From assembly GCA_019236925.1 (NCBI GenBank), contig JAFAID010000028.1, positions 1 through 38,631 on the forward strand: a stretch of DNA of 38,631 nucleotides. The letters run 5' to 3'. The position numbers were made by a program, and so were the translations under genes. A model generated the notes under the pieces. That model did no database searches. It saw only the letters and a list, made by a program, of their open reading frames with translations, and was not told the DNA's origin. Shown here one piece after another: positions 1 to 9,584 of this stretch; position 1 is the first letter of the stretch, and the number at the start of each line of letters is the position of its first letter. Origin of the DNA: Mycobacterium sp. GTDB taxonomy: Bacteria; Actinomycetota; Actinomycetes; Mycobacteriales; Mycobacteriaceae.

Positions 1-1
1 T

Positions 2-3000
2 GCCAGAATGCTTTCTCCCGTGGGACGTTGCAAGACCTTCGATGCCTCCGCTGACGGCTATGTGCGCAGTGAAGGCTGCGGGATTCTGGTGCTCAAGAGG
101 CTGAGCAACGCGGAGCGCGACGGCGACCGGGTTTGCGCGGTCATCCCGAGCAGCGCGGTGAATCAGGACGGTGCATCCAGTGGTTTGACGGTGCCCAATG
201 GTGGTGCACAGCAACGGCTTATCGCCACGGCGCTGGCTCGCGCCGGTCTTGCGGGTGGGGATGTTGACTACCTCGAGGCACACGGAACGGGTACCCCGCT
301 GGGTGACCCGATCGAGGTCCAGGCGGCCGGGGCCGCTTATGGTGCCGCTCGTGAGGCGGATCGGCCGTTGCTGATGGGATCAGTGAAGACCAACATCGGC
401 CACCTCGAGTCGGCATCGGGGGCCGCCGGTCTGATCAAGGTCGTGTTGTCGCTGCAGCACGGAATGCTGCCGCCGAGCCTGCACTTTGAGAACCCGTCGC
501 CGCATATTCCGTGGGACTCGTTGCCGGTGCGGGTCGTCGACGATGCGATGCCGTGGGAAGCCAACGGCAGGCCGCGCCGAGCCGGCGTGAGTTCCTTTGG
601 TTTCACCGGTACGAACGCGCATGTGCTGATCGAGGAGGCACCGGCGCAACCGGTGATCCCCCAGGAAGAACCGGCAGATTCGGCAGCCGACGTCCCGCGT
701 GCGCCGGAGTCGGACGGTCCAGAAGAATCGGTCGATGTGCTAGCGCTGTCGGCGCGGTCGTCGGAGGCGCTGGTGGCGTTGGCGCAGCGCTACGGCTCTT
801 GGTTGGAAACCCACCCAGAGGTCGACATCGCCGACGTGTGTCTGACGGCCGGGGTGGGTCGTTCGCACTTCGAACACCGGGCGGCGTTGGTCGTCGATTC
901 GGTGCAGAGCGCCCGCGATGGTCTGGCCGAGTTGGCCGAGAACCGGCTGCGACCCGGTGTGGTACGCGGCGAATGCACTGACCGGCCGACGACGGCGTGG
1001 CTGTTCACCGGGCAGGGCAGCCAGCATCCGGGGATGGCGCGCGAATTGTTCGACGCTGAGCCGGTTTTCGCAGAAACAGTGACGCGTTGCGCGGACGCGG
1101 TCAGCGAGATAGTGCCGCAGCCCTTGCTGGAGGTGATCTTCGCCACCGACCGCGAAACCGGCGGTAAGGCCGGAGAAACACTGAAGCACACGTCGTTTGC
1201 GCAGCCGGCGCTGTTCGCCGTCGAGATGGGCCTGGCCCGGCTGTGGCAGTCGTGGGGCGTCGAGCCCGATGTGGTACTGGGGCACAGCGTGGGCCAGTAC
1301 GCGGCGGCATGTGTGGCCGGAGTTTTCAGCCTCGAGGACGGGGCACGGCTGATGGCCGAGCGCGGCCGGCTGTTCGGCAGTCTGCCCGAATGTGGGCGCA
1401 TGGTCGCGGTGTTCGCCGACCCCAAGCACGTCGAGGAAGTCGCCAATGAATTCCCGCGGGTATCGGTTGCCGCCTACAACGGCCCCAACACGGTGCTGTC
1501 GGGTCCGGGCGGGGATCTAGAAGAGATAGTCGCGAAATTCAGCGACGACGGGATCCGTTGCACCCCGCTGGAAACGAGCCACGCCTTCCACTCGGAGTTG
1601 CTGGAGCCGGTGCTCGGCGAATTCGAGTTGTACGCAGCGCGGTTGGAGTTCGCTGTGCCGACGTTGCCGCTGGTCTGCAACCGCACCGGCACCGTGATCA
1701 CCGCGGAAACCCCACTAGACGCCCAATATTGGCGGCGGCATTCCCGCCAGCCCGTGCAGTTCGCCGAAAGTGTGCGCACCGTGGCAGCTTTGGGATGCTC
1801 GGTGTTGATGGAGATCGGTCCGCAGCCAGTGCTGACCGGTGTAGCGGTGCAGGTCTGGCCGGAACATCTGGCCGCGCCGCGTGCGATCGTGTCGCTGCGC
1901 AAGGGCGTAGACGACCGGCGCCAGATCGCAGAAGCGCTGGCCACCACCTATGTCAGCGGTCACCGGCCTAACTTCGCTGCGCTGCAACATCAGCCGCGCC
2001 GCAAACTGGAACTGCCCACCTATCCGTTCCAGCGCCGTCGCTTCTGGCCGCAGACGTCCGGGATTGCCGTCGACGGTGCTGCCACGTCCGGGCTCTTGGG
2101 TAGTGCAAAGGATCTCGCGTCCGGCGATTCCGTCTACACCAGTCGGCTGTCCGTGAAATCGCAACCGTGGCTGTCGGATCACGTCATCTATGGCACCGTG
2201 GTCGTTCCCGGGGCGACGTATGCGGCGATGGCCTTGGCCGCAATCGGAACCCCGGGACGGGTGAAGGAAGTCTTCTTCTACGAGCCGATCATTCTGCCCG
2301 AGAAAGCTTCTCGCGAGGTGCAGCTGACGTTGCATCCGGTCGAGGACCGTGATGGCTGGAACTTCAAGGTGCATAGCCGTCCATACGGTGTCCGTGATGT
2401 CGACTGGTCATTGAACGCTGACGGCACGGTCCTCAATGGCGTCGGGGATGAGCCGGCACCCGAGCAGGACCCCATCGACGCGGCAATCGAGCGGATGAAC
2501 CGGATGCGTCCGCAAGAGTTGTTCGAGACATTCGCCGACATGGAGCTGGCGTGGGGGCCCAACTGGTCCGGCTCCCTGAAGTCGCTGTGGCTCGGTGAGG
2601 GTGAGGCGATCGGCGATATCACCGTCGGCGAAGAACTCACCGAGCATCTCGGATCCGAGCCGATGCATCCGGTGTTGCTCGACCTTTGCACCGGAGTCGC
2701 CTTCCCGGCGTTCCCGGCACTTCTTGCCGCCGAACAGGGTGTGAATGACCTGTTTTTGCCGTTGCGGTATGGGCAAGTGATGCTGAAGGAGAAGATGCCG
2801 CGGCGGTTCTACTGCCGCGCGCGCTGGCACACCAGCACCCTCGACAGCGAAACCCAGGTCTTCGATCTCGACTTCGTCGACAGGGATGGCCGCGACCTGG
2901 GCGGGATTCGTGAGTTCACGGTCAAACGCGCGCCCCGAGAGGCGTTGTTGCGCGGGCTCGGCGGCGATGCCAGCCGGCTGCTGTATAGCCTCGGCTGGCA

Positions 3001-5806
3001 CGAGGTGCCGCCGCCGGCGTCGAGCGACGGCGCCGGAAACGTGAATGGCATCTGGCTGATTGTCGGATTCGACGAACTGGCGGCCGATCTGCCGGGCTGC
3101 ATCTCATTTGACCGGACTATGGATCCGGAGCTCTTGGGGCAGCTGTTGGCACAGTCTCAAGAGCGCGGGGTGCCGATCTCCGCCATCGTCTGGCGCAGCA
3201 CCGGACCGGGCGCAGACGAGTCGAGCGCTGAATCTGCCGCGCGATTGGAGGCCGAGATCGCCCAACTGCTCAGCGTCGTGCACACCCTGCAGGGCGATGG
3301 GTCGGCGAAACTGCCTGGCGGGCTGTGGATCATCACCGAACGGGCTGTGGCGACCGAATCCGGCGAGCCGGTCGACCCGGTTCAGGCGGCGCTGTGGGGA
3401 CTCGGGCGCACCATCGTCAACGAGGAACCGGCTTTGCGCTGCCGACTGGTTGACTACGACGGGTCAGAGGAGGCCGTGCATTCGCTGGCCGGCCTGCTCG
3501 GCGCACCGATTGACGAACCCGAATTGGCAGTGCGGCAAGGGAAGTTCCTGGCGTCCCGGCTACTGCAGTGGTCGCGCAGCGGTCATCTCGCGGTGCCGCG
3601 TGCAGCTGATTATGCTCTGGCGCCCACTGAACGCGGCGCGATCGACAACCTGCGTCTGACCGAGACGGAAGTGTCGCCGCCGGATGAGGGCTATGTGCAG
3701 GTCCGGGTTGAGGCCGCTGGCTTGAACTTCCGGGATGTGCTCAATGTGCTGGGCCTCTACCCGGGTGATCCGGGCCCGATCGGCGGCGACTTCGCCGGCA
3801 TCGTCACACAGTTGGGTGACGGCGTCACCGGACTCGAGGTCGGCCAACGCGTCTATGGCTTCATGCAGGGCGCGTTCTCCAGCCGATTCAATGTGCCGGT
3901 TCAGTTGCTGGCGCCGCTGCCCGACGGGCTGGGCGCGGTAGCTGCGGCGACCATTCCCGCTGCGGCACTCACCGCCCGACTCGCGTTCGACTGGGCGCAG
4001 TTGAAGCCCGGTGACCGTGTGCTGATTCACGCCGCCAGCGGTGGTGTCGGATTGGCAGCCATCCAGATGGCCCAGCAGCACGGTGCGATCGTCTTCGCGA
4101 CCGCCAGCACCTACAAGCGCGCGACACTCCGCAAGTTGGGTGTGAAATATGTCTACGACTCGCGCAGCACGGATTTCGCCGACCAGATCCTCGCTGACAC
4201 CGACGGTGAAGGCGTCGACGTGGTGCTCAACAGCCTGACCAATGAGGGTTTTGTCGAGGCTACCGTGCGGGCCACCGCGAAGAATGGCCGTTTCGCCGAG
4301 ATCGCCAAGCGCGACATCTGGACGCCGGAGCAGATGGCGGAGGCCCGTCCCGACATCGCCTACGAGATCGTCGCGCTGGACACGGTTACCTTCCAACAGC
4401 CCGAGCGCATTCGTGGCTTGCTGGGCGAGGTGTCGCACGGGTTGGCCAAGGGTGAATGGAGGCCGCTGCCCGCTGAGATCTACCCGCTGACGGAGGCGAA
4501 GACAGCGTTTCGCCGGATGCAGCAAGCGCGGCATATCGGGAAGATCGTGCTGCAAATGCCGAACCCGCTACAGCCGCGCGGGGATCGGAGCTATCTGATC
4601 ACCGGTGGACTCGGTGCGATCGGCCTGCACACGGCGGCATATCTGGCCCAACTCGGCGCCGGTGACATCGTGTTGACCAGCCGCCGCGTGCCCGATGCGG
4701 ACGCGCAACGGGAAATCGACGACATCACTGAGCGCTACAAATGCCGTATTCACACCTTCGCGGCCGATGTCGGCGACGAGTCAGAAGTGGCAAAGCTGCT
4801 GGAGCGGATCCGGACGGAGTTGCCGCCGCTCGCGGGAGTGGCGCATTTGGCGGGCGTGCTCGACGACGCGCTGCTGTCACAGCAGAGCCTGGAGCGTTTC
4901 CGGACGACGTTGGCGCCCAAGGCTTTCGGTGCGTGCTACTTGGACCGGTTGACGAAGGACGACGATCTCGACTTCTTCATTGTGTCCTCCTCGGTGTCCA
5001 GCTTGCTCGGCGCACCAGGCCAGGCCAACTACTCGACTGCCAACGCGCTGCTCGACGGGCTGGTCGCGGACCGACAGGCGCAAGGCTTGCCGGCGACTGG
5101 CGTCAACTTTGGTCCCTGGGCCAGGGGGGGCATGGCGTCTTCGGATGCCGCGCGCGCCAATATCGGTGCGCAAGGCCTGGTTCCACTAGAACCTTCGGCC
5201 GCCCTCGGCGCGCTCGCGGAAGTTGTCGCCAACGGCACTGCGCAGGCAACCGTCATCAAAGCCAACTGGCAGCGTGCGGCGAAGGTGCTGGACGGTTCTC
5301 GCCCACCGATTCTCGACCTCGTGCTGCCGAGCGCGGTCGGGGAGACAACCGGTGACAGTGAGTTGCTGCGGCAACTCCAAGAGATACCGGTGGCGCAGCG
5401 CGCCAGTTTCATCACCGAATTCCTGCAGCGCGAAGTGCAGAACTTCCTGCGGCTCGCGCAACCGCCCGCCGCAACCAGTCGGTTCCTGGACCTGGGTACG
5501 GATTCACTGATGGCGGTCGAACTCCGCAACCGGTTGCACAGCCAGTTCGGTGGCGCGTTCACGATCAACGCGACCGCGGTATTCGACTATCCGACTATTG
5601 GCGGGCTCGCCGGATATCTCGCAGCTCAGCTACCCGATTCGGAATCACCGTCGGGTGATGCGGAAGCGGTGGCGGCGCCGGAGTCGCCCGAGGCGGAATC
5701 CGTTGTCGCGCCAGAGCCATCAGAGCCAGGCGAAGCGGAATCTGTTGCCGCGCCAGAGCCATCGGAGCCGAGCTCGGAATCCGTTGCCGCGCCAGAGTCG
5801 AGTTGA
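2..5806 (+). CDS. Type I reducing polyketide synthase, 3' part (KS'-AT-DH-ER-KR-ACP)
   Basis: The frame is open from the first bases, so the N-terminus and the KS active-site Cys lie outside the window. The KS remnant keeps both catalytic histidine motifs (EAHGTGTPLGDP, NIGHLESASG). The AT follows at about nt 1000-1950 with GQGSQHPGM, GHSVG and HAFH; HAFH predicts malonyl-CoA rather than methylmalonyl-CoA. The DH (about 2110-2950) has HVIYGTVVVP and HPVLLD. The ER (about 3640-4560) has the NADPH loop HAASGGVGLAA. The KR (about 4570-5260) has TGGLGAIG, the Tyr of GQANYSTAN and an LDD motif typical of B-type ketoreductases. One ACP (LGTDSLMAVEL) precedes an acidic Pro/Glu/Ser tail of about 55 residues. 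There is no thioesterase, so release or transfer needs a partner. One fully reducing module suggests a saturated acyl chain made iteratively, as in mycobacterial lipid PKSs. The product is unknown. Confidence 0.93.
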   Translation, partial: ARMLSPVGRCKTFDASADGYVRSEGCGILVLKRLSNAERDGDRVCAVIPSSAVNQDGASSGLTVPNGGAQQRLIATALARAGLAGGDVDYLEAHGTGTPLGDPIEVQAAGAAYGAAREADRPLLMGSVKTNIGHLESASGAAGLIKVVLSLQHGMLPPSLHFENPSPHIPWDSLPVRVVDDAMPWEANGRPRRAGVSSFGFTGTNAHVLIEEAPAQPVIPQEEPADSAADVPRAPESDGPEESVDVLALSARSSEALVALAQRYGSWLETHPEVDIADVCLTAGVGRSHFEHRAALVVDSVQSARDGLAELAENRLRPGVVRGECTDRPTTAWLFTGQGSQHPGMARELFDAEPVFAETVTRCADAVSEIVPQPLLEVIFATDRETGGKAGETLKHTSFAQPALFAVEMGLARLWQSWGVEPDVVLGHSVGQYAAACVAGVFSLEDGARLMAERGRLFGSLPECGRMVAVFADPKHVEEVANEFPRVSVAAYNGPNTVLSGPGGDLEEIVAKFSDDGIRCTPLETSHAFHSELLEPVLGEFELYAARLEFAVPTLPLVCNRTGTVITAETPLDAQYWRRHSRQPVQFAESVRTVAALGCSVLMEIGPQPVLTGVAVQVWPEHLAAPRAIVSLRKGVDDRRQIAEALATTYVSGHRPNFAALQHQPRRKLELPTYPFQRRRFWPQTSGIAVDGAATSGLLGSAKDLASGDSVYTSRLSVKSQPWLSDHVIYGTVVVPGATYAAMALAAIGTPGRVKEVFFYEPIILPEKASREVQLTLHPVEDRDGWNFKVHSRPYGVRDVDWSLNADGTVLNGVGDEPAPEQDPIDAAIERMNRMRPQELFETFADMELAWGPNWSGSLKSLWLGEGEAIGDITVGEELTEHLGSEPMHPVLLDLCTGVAFPAFPALLAAEQGVNDLFLPLRYGQVMLKEKMPRRFYCRARWHTSTLDSETQVFDLDFVDRDGRDLGGIREFTVKRAPREALLRGLGGDASRLLYSLGWHEVPPPASSDGAGNVNGIWLIVGFDELAADLPGCISFDRTMDPELLGQLLAQSQERGVPISAIVWRSTGPGADESSAESAARLEAEIAQLLSVVHTLQGDGSAKLPGGLWIITERAVATESGEPVDPVQAALWGLGRTIVNEEPALRCRLVDYDGSEEAVHSLAGLLGAPIDEPELAVRQGKFLASRLLQWSRSGHLAVPRAADYALAPTERGAIDNLRLTETEVSPPDEGYVQVRVEAAGLNFRDVLNVLGLYPGDPGPIGGDFAGIVTQLGDGVTGLEVGQRVYGFMQGAFSSRFNVPVQLLAPLPDGLGAVAAATIPAAALTARLAFDWAQLKPGDRVLIHAASGGVGLAAIQMAQQHGAIVFATASTYKRATLRKLGVKYVYDSRSTDFADQILADTDGEGVDVVLNSLTNEGFVEATVRATAKNGRFAEIAKRDIWTPEQMAEARPDIAYEIVALDTVTFQQPERIRGLLGEVSHGLAKGEWRPLPAEIYPLTEAKTAFRRMQQARHIGKIVLQMPNPLQPRGDRSYLITGGLGAIGLHTAAYLAQLGAGDIVLTSRRVPDADAQREIDDITERYKCRIHTFAADVGDESEVAKLLERIRTELPPLAGVAHLAGVLDDALLSQQSLERFRTTLAPKAFGACYLDRLTKDDDLDFFIVSSSVSSLLGAPGQANYSTANALLDGLVADRQAQGLPATGVNFGPWARGGMASSDAARANIGAQGLVPLEPSAALGALAEVVANGTAQATVIKANWQRAAKVLDGSRPPILDLVLPSAVGETTGDSELLRQLQEIPVAQRASFITEFLQREVQNFLRLAQPPAATSRFLDLGTDSLMAVELRNRLHSQFGGAFTINATAVFDYPTIGGLAGYLAAQLPDSESPSGDAEAVAAPESPEAESVVAPEPSEPGEAESVAAPEPSEPSSESVAAPESS

Positions 5807-5818
5807 TGCCCGGCGGGG

Positions 5819-6241
5819 TCAGACGGCGACATTGAACGCCGAGACGACCTTGGTCGGCCGGACGCGCACCACCAGCTCACCGGGCACAGCGTTGCGCTTC
5901 CCGATTTCCTTGGCGCGATGTGTGCCCATGTAGCGCCCGCCGATCCGAGTAGCGATATCGAGCAGGTCCGGGGCACCATCTTGCACGGAGGCTATTCCCT
6001 GCACCTGCACGAACGAGTAGGGCGGATGGGGATCGTCGACACAGATGACGACACGTGGATCCCTGCCCAGCGCACGGCCTTTCGCCGACTCACCACCGGT
6101 GTTGAACACCAGCTCGCCGTTGTCGACGATGAACCACACCGGAGCGATCAGCGGTCGACCGTCGGCGGCGAGGTAACCCAGCATCGCGGTGCGGGTGCCC
6201 GCCGACAGGAATTCCGTGACTTCCGCAGAGAGTTCAGCCAT
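5819..6241 (-). CDS. F420/FMN split-barrel oxidoreductase (PPOX class, Rv1155-like)
   Basis: This 140-residue protein has the fold signature of the pyridoxamine-phosphate-oxidase-like split barrel used by mycobacterial F420-dependent reductases. Visible marks are a short N-terminal helix, GRPLIAPVWFIVDNGELVF, the cofactor-loop segment SAKGRALGRDPRVVICVDD, and a C-terminal VRVRPTKVVSAF strand. The length is normal for the family. It is the last gene of the minus-strand operon with the two acyl-CoA dehydrogenases (13 bp from the nearest) and converges on the polyketide synthase with a 12-bp gap. A redox step on a lipid or polyketide is plausible but inferred. F420 and FMN use cannot be separated from sequence alone. 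Confidence 0.85.
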   Translation of the reverse strand: MAELSAEVTEFLSAGTRTAMLGYLAADGRPLIAPVWFIVDNGELVFNTGGESAKGRALGRDPRVVICVDDPHPPYSFVQVQGIASVQDGAPDLLDIATRIGGRYMGTHRAKEIGKRNAVPGELVVRVRPTKVVSAFNVAV

Positions 6242-6254
6242 ACGATTATTTAAC

Positions 6255-7364
6255 CTACAGCGTCACGATGTCGTAGTCGCCGACGCGATCGGCCAGGACG
6301 TGCAACTGGTCCTCGGACGAACCGAGGGTGTGCTCGATCGCGGTCAGCCGCGCCGCGTAATGGCCCACCGGGTATTCCGCGGCCAGTCCGATGCCGCCGT
6401 GCAGTTGGATGGCTTCCTGGCCGATGTGGCGCCCCGACCGGCCGATCTGCAGTTTGGCCCGTGCCGCGACGACCGGGTCGAGATTGCCGTCGGCGATCGA
6501 CATCGCGGCGTAGAAGTTCATGCTGCGGGCCAGTTCCAGCGAGACGTACATGTCGGCGGCGCGCTGGGTCAGCGTCTGGAAGGTGTTCAGGGTGACACCG
6601 AACTGCTTGCGCGTCTTGAGGTAATCGGTGGTCAACCGCAGCGCCTCTTCCATGGCGCCGAGCGCCTCGGCGCATAACGCGGACTGGGTGCGGACGACCG
6701 CGTTGCGGATGGCGGCTGATGCGTCCGCCGCGTCGCCGAGCGGCTCGCCCGGCGCCTCGTCCAGGTCGATCTGGGCACCGCGCTGGCCGTCGAACGTGCG
6801 ATAAGGCTGACGGCTCACGGCCTCGCCGTCGACCAAAAACAACCCGATTCCGCCGCCCGCCAATCCCGCGCTGACAACTAGGGTGTCAGCGCAGTCGCCG
6901 GCGAGCACCGGGTTCTTCCGTCCGCTGAGCAGCCACGAATCACCTTGCTGCACAGCGGTCGTCGCAACATGCTCGGTGAGCGCCCCGCGCATCCCGGGCT
7001 CGATGTGCGCAAATGCCAGCAACCGCTGCCCTTCGGCGACCTCGTCCAGTAGCTCTTTTTGGGCGTCGCTGCCCACCTCGGCGATGATCGCCCCGGGTCC
7101 CAGCGCCGCATGCACGACGGGTTCGGGGGCCAGCCGGCGCCCGACTTCGGTGAGCACGACCATCACCTCGATCTGGCCCGCCTCGTCGGGGTCGAAGCCC
7201 AGCCCGAGAATCCCGGTTTCGGCCAGCTGAGTCCACACCTCGCGACTCCAGCCCAGGTCGCTGCCGATGATCTTGTTGCGGCTCTCCGGGTCGTAGCTTC
7301 GGGACAGCAAGTCGCGGGTGGTGTCGCGGAGCAGAACCTGTTCGTCGCTCAACTGAAAGTCCAT
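6255..7364 (-). CDS. Acyl-CoA dehydrogenase, FadE family (second of a pair)
   Basis: A 369-residue flavoprotein of the acyl-CoA dehydrogenase superfamily. It begins MDFQLSDEQVLLRDTTRDLL, the usual N-terminal helical domain. It carries a C-terminal helix with IQLHGGIGLAAEYPVGHY, where HGGIG is the family FAD/substrate signature. It lies 23 bp downstream of a second FadE gene on the same strand. Adjacent, dissimilar FadE pairs in mycobacteria commonly form alpha2-beta2 heterotetramers acting on steroid side chains or branched acyl-CoAs. That quaternary structure is inferred here from the arrangement. The substrate is unknown; proximity to a polyketide synthase makes a polyketide or long acyl thioester one option. 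Confidence 0.9.
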   Translation of the reverse strand: MDFQLSDEQVLLRDTTRDLLSRSYDPESRNKIIGSDLGWSREVWTQLAETGILGLGFDPDEAGQIEVMVVLTEVGRRLAPEPVVHAALGPGAIIAEVGSDAQKELLDEVAEGQRLLAFAHIEPGMRGALTEHVATTAVQQGDSWLLSGRKNPVLAGDCADTLVVSAGLAGGGIGLFLVDGEAVSRQPYRTFDGQRGAQIDLDEAPGEPLGDAADASAAIRNAVVRTQSALCAEALGAMEEALRLTTDYLKTRKQFGVTLNTFQTLTQRAADMYVSLELARSMNFYAAMSIADGNLDPVVAARAKLQIGRSGRHIGQEAIQLHGGIGLAAEYPVGHYAARLTAIEHTLGSSEDQLHVLADRVGDYDIVTL

Positions 7365-7387
7365 GGCCTTACCTCATGCTCCTGTGT

Positions 7388-8545
7388 CTACAAGCCGAGA
7401 ATGGTGGACGCGATGATGGTGCGCTGCACCTCATTGCTGCCGCCGTAGATGGATGTCTTGCGGTAGTTCAGGTAGCGCGGCGCGCTGCCCTGCGCCCACC
7501 CCGGTGACGCGATCTCGCCGGCATCGAACGGCAGCGCGTCCGGTCCGGCCACTTCGACGAGTAATTCGGTGGCGGTCTGCTGCAACTGGCTGCCGCGCAG
7601 CTTGAGCACCGACGACGCCGGATTGGGCTTACCGCCCGACGAGCCGGACGCGACCCGCATTTGGGTGAGCTCCAATGCCAGCAGCTCGTTTTCGGCCTCG
7701 GCGAGCCGGGCGGCGAACAGCGGATCGTCGAGCAGACCGGTGTCGGCTGCACACTGTTTGACGTCAGCGAGACGAACCTTCGTGCGGCCTACCTGGGCGA
7801 TGCCGGTCCGCTCGTTGCCCAACAGAAATTTCGCGTATGTCCAGCCCTGATTCTCTTCTCCAACAAGCTGATCGGCGGGTACCCGGACGTCTTCGAAGAA
7901 GACCTCATTGACCTCGTAGCTGCCGTCGATCAACTTGATCGGCCGCATGGTGATCCCCGGGGTGTCTAAATCGATGAGCAGAAACGAGATGCCGGCCTGC
8001 TTCTTGGGTGCTTGCGGGTCGGTGCGCACCAGACAGAAAATCCAGTCGGCGTACTGGCCCAATGTCGTCCAGGTCTTCTGGCCGTTGACGACGTAGCTGT
8101 CGCCGTCGCGCAGGGCGGTGGTACGCAGTGAAGCCAAATCCGAGCCGGCTTCAGGTTCGGAGAACCCCTGGCACCACCAGATGTCGAGGCTGGCCGTGGG
8201 CGGCAGGAAGCGTTGCTTGGTCTCCTGGGAGCCGAACTCGGCGATCACCGGTCCGACCATCTTCGCGTTGAAGTTCAGCGGCTCCGGCACAGAGGCCAGC
8301 TGCATCTCGTCGAGCCAGATCTGATGCTGCGCGGGCGTCCAGTCCTTGCCGCCCCATTCGACGGGCCAGTTGGGCACCGCCAGCCCGTGATCGTTGAGGA
8401 TCTTGTGGCTGGTGGCGAAGTCGTCGCGACCGAGTGGCAAGCCCAGGCGGGTTTTCTCGCGAAGTTCCGACGGAATCTTAGTCGTGTAGAAGGTGCGCAG
8501 CTCGTCTCGGAAGGCGGCTTCGTCCGGTGTGAGCGCCAGTTGCAT
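7388..8545 (-). CDS. Acyl-CoA dehydrogenase, FadE family (first of a pair)
   Basis: The product has 385 residues from the ATG at 8545. That start is set by a GGAGG (8555-8551 on the minus strand) five bases upstream; an ATG four codons earlier has no ribosome-binding site. Motifs include WCQGFSEPEAGSDLA (FAD/substrate contact), ISFLLIDLDTPGI, and a C-terminal IYGGSNEVQRTIIA. The position that is the catalytic Glu in medium-chain dehydrogenases (YEG) is Gly here. The base may instead be the Glu of LLGNERTGIA, as in the isovaleryl/long-chain type; this is tentative. It is the first gene of the FadE-FadE-split-barrel operon. Confidence 0.9.
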   Translation of the reverse strand: MQLALTPDEAAFRDELRTFYTTKIPSELREKTRLGLPLGRDDFATSHKILNDHGLAVPNWPVEWGGKDWTPAQHQIWLDEMQLASVPEPLNFNAKMVGPVIAEFGSQETKQRFLPPTASLDIWWCQGFSEPEAGSDLASLRTTALRDGDSYVVNGQKTWTTLGQYADWIFCLVRTDPQAPKKQAGISFLLIDLDTPGITMRPIKLIDGSYEVNEVFFEDVRVPADQLVGEENQGWTYAKFLLGNERTGIAQVGRTKVRLADVKQCAADTGLLDDPLFAARLAEAENELLALELTQMRVASGSSGGKPNPASSVLKLRGSQLQQTATELLVEVAGPDALPFDAGEIASPGWAQGSAPRYLNYRKTSIYGGSNEVQRTIIASTILGL

Positions 8546-8635
8546 GGCAGCCTCCATCTGTTGGATCCGACGGTCCTGCCCTGCACGTTATCGGCATGCC
8601 CAACCAACCAGTCAGGCGGCTCGACGATGAGCCTG

Positions 8636-8662
8636 TTGTGCACAGCCGGCAGTTAGTCCACA
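8636..8662. repeat. Two direct DnaA-box-like elements upstream of comEA
   Basis: TTGTGCACA (8636-8644) and TAGTCCACA (8654-8662) each differ by one base from the mycobacterial DnaA box TTGTCCACA. They sit 18 bp apart in direct orientation, each followed by GCCGG. They lie in the gap between the divergent FadE operon and comEA. A regulatory or DnaA role is inferred only; two near matches can arise by chance. Confidence 0.3.
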
Positions 8663-8724
8663 GCCGGTGCCGGCAGCTGCCGCGACGGCCGTGCCGCGAC
8701 AGTCGGCGCACCTACGGTCGGCCC

Positions 8725-9579
8725 ATGCGCACAGAACTGCCCGCCGAGCGCCTGCATCGACGACTCGGCGCCCAACCGGATGACGATGCCGACGACACCG
8801 ATGGCAGAGATGCTGATACCGACCCGAACTCGCTGCTGCCGCGGTGGCTTCCGGACGGTTCCGGACCGGACGGTGCCGGCTGGCTGGCCAGGGTGCGCGC
8901 CGAGCCGGGCCGCGCCGGGGCCATCGCATTGGCTGCGATCGCCGCGATCGCGGTGCTGGTCGCCATCTTCACGCTGATGCGTGACCAGCCGGCGCCGGTG
9001 AGGTCGGCGAAGCTTCCGCCGGTCGAGGCGGTGTCGTCGGCAAGCCGCGGCCCGGGTCCGAGTGCGACGGCCAACCCGAACCAATCCGTGGTGGTGAGTG
9101 TGGTGGGTCTGGTTCACACGCCAGGCCTGGTTACGTTGCCGCCCGGCGCGCGGATCGCCGACGCGCTGAAGGCGGCCGGCGGCACAACGGATGGTGCCGA
9201 CACCGTTGGGCTGAATATGGCCCGCCAGGTCGACGATGGCGAGCAGATCGTCGTCGGGATCGCACCCGTGAAGGGGCAGCCGCCGGCGCTGGGCAGCTCG
9301 GTGAGCTCCGGCTCGGCCGCCCCGGGCCCGCCGGGCACCAGGTCCCATCCGGATCATCCGAATCGTCCGGACAAACCAGGACGGTCTGAGGTGGTCAACC
9401 TGAACACCGCGACCGTGCAGCAGTTGGACACCCTGCCCGGGGTCGGGCCGGTGACCGCGGCAGCGATCGTGGCCTGGCGGGATGCCAACGGCAAGTTCAC
9501 CAGCGTCGACCAGCTCGCCGAAGTTGACGGCATCGGCCCCGCGCGTCTGGAAAAGCTGCGCCGGCTGGTCCGTGTTTAA
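8725..9579 (+). CDS. comEA: ComEA-like helix-hairpin-helix DNA-binding membrane protein
   Basis: A 284-residue protein from the ATG at 8725 (MRTELPAERLHRRLG); the longer frame upstream lacks the family N-terminus. A cytosolic Asp-rich stretch is followed by one membrane helix (AIALAAIAAIAVLVAIFTLM). An SLBB beta-grasp domain comes next (VVGLVHTPGLVTLPPGARIADAL), then a Pro-rich linker. At the C-terminus is a tandem helix-hairpin-helix (VNLNTATVQQLDTLPGVGP ... VDGIGPARLEKLRRLV). ComEA binds incoming double-stranded DNA on the outer face of the membrane in competent bacteria. comEC starts 5 bp downstream, so the pair is one unit. Natural competence is not established for most mycobacteria, so the actual role is open. 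Confidence 0.9.
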   Translation: MRTELPAERLHRRLGAQPDDDADDTDGRDADTDPNSLLPRWLPDGSGPDGAGWLARVRAEPGRAGAIALAAIAAIAVLVAIFTLMRDQPAPVRSAKLPPVEAVSSASRGPGPSATANPNQSVVVSVVGLVHTPGLVTLPPGARIADALKAAGGTTDGADTVGLNMARQVDDGEQIVVGIAPVKGQPPALGSSVSSGSAAPGPPGTRSHPDHPNRPDKPGRSEVVNLNTATVQQLDTLPGVGPVTAAAIVAWRDANGKFTSVDQLAEVDGIGPARLEKLRRLVRV

Positions 9580-9584
9580 GACCG

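Noticed and set aside
3560..4555. Long minus-strand frame (331 codons) inside the polyketide synthase
   Set aside because: It lies opposite the ER domain, has no recognisable motif, and is the mirror of a high-GC coding frame.
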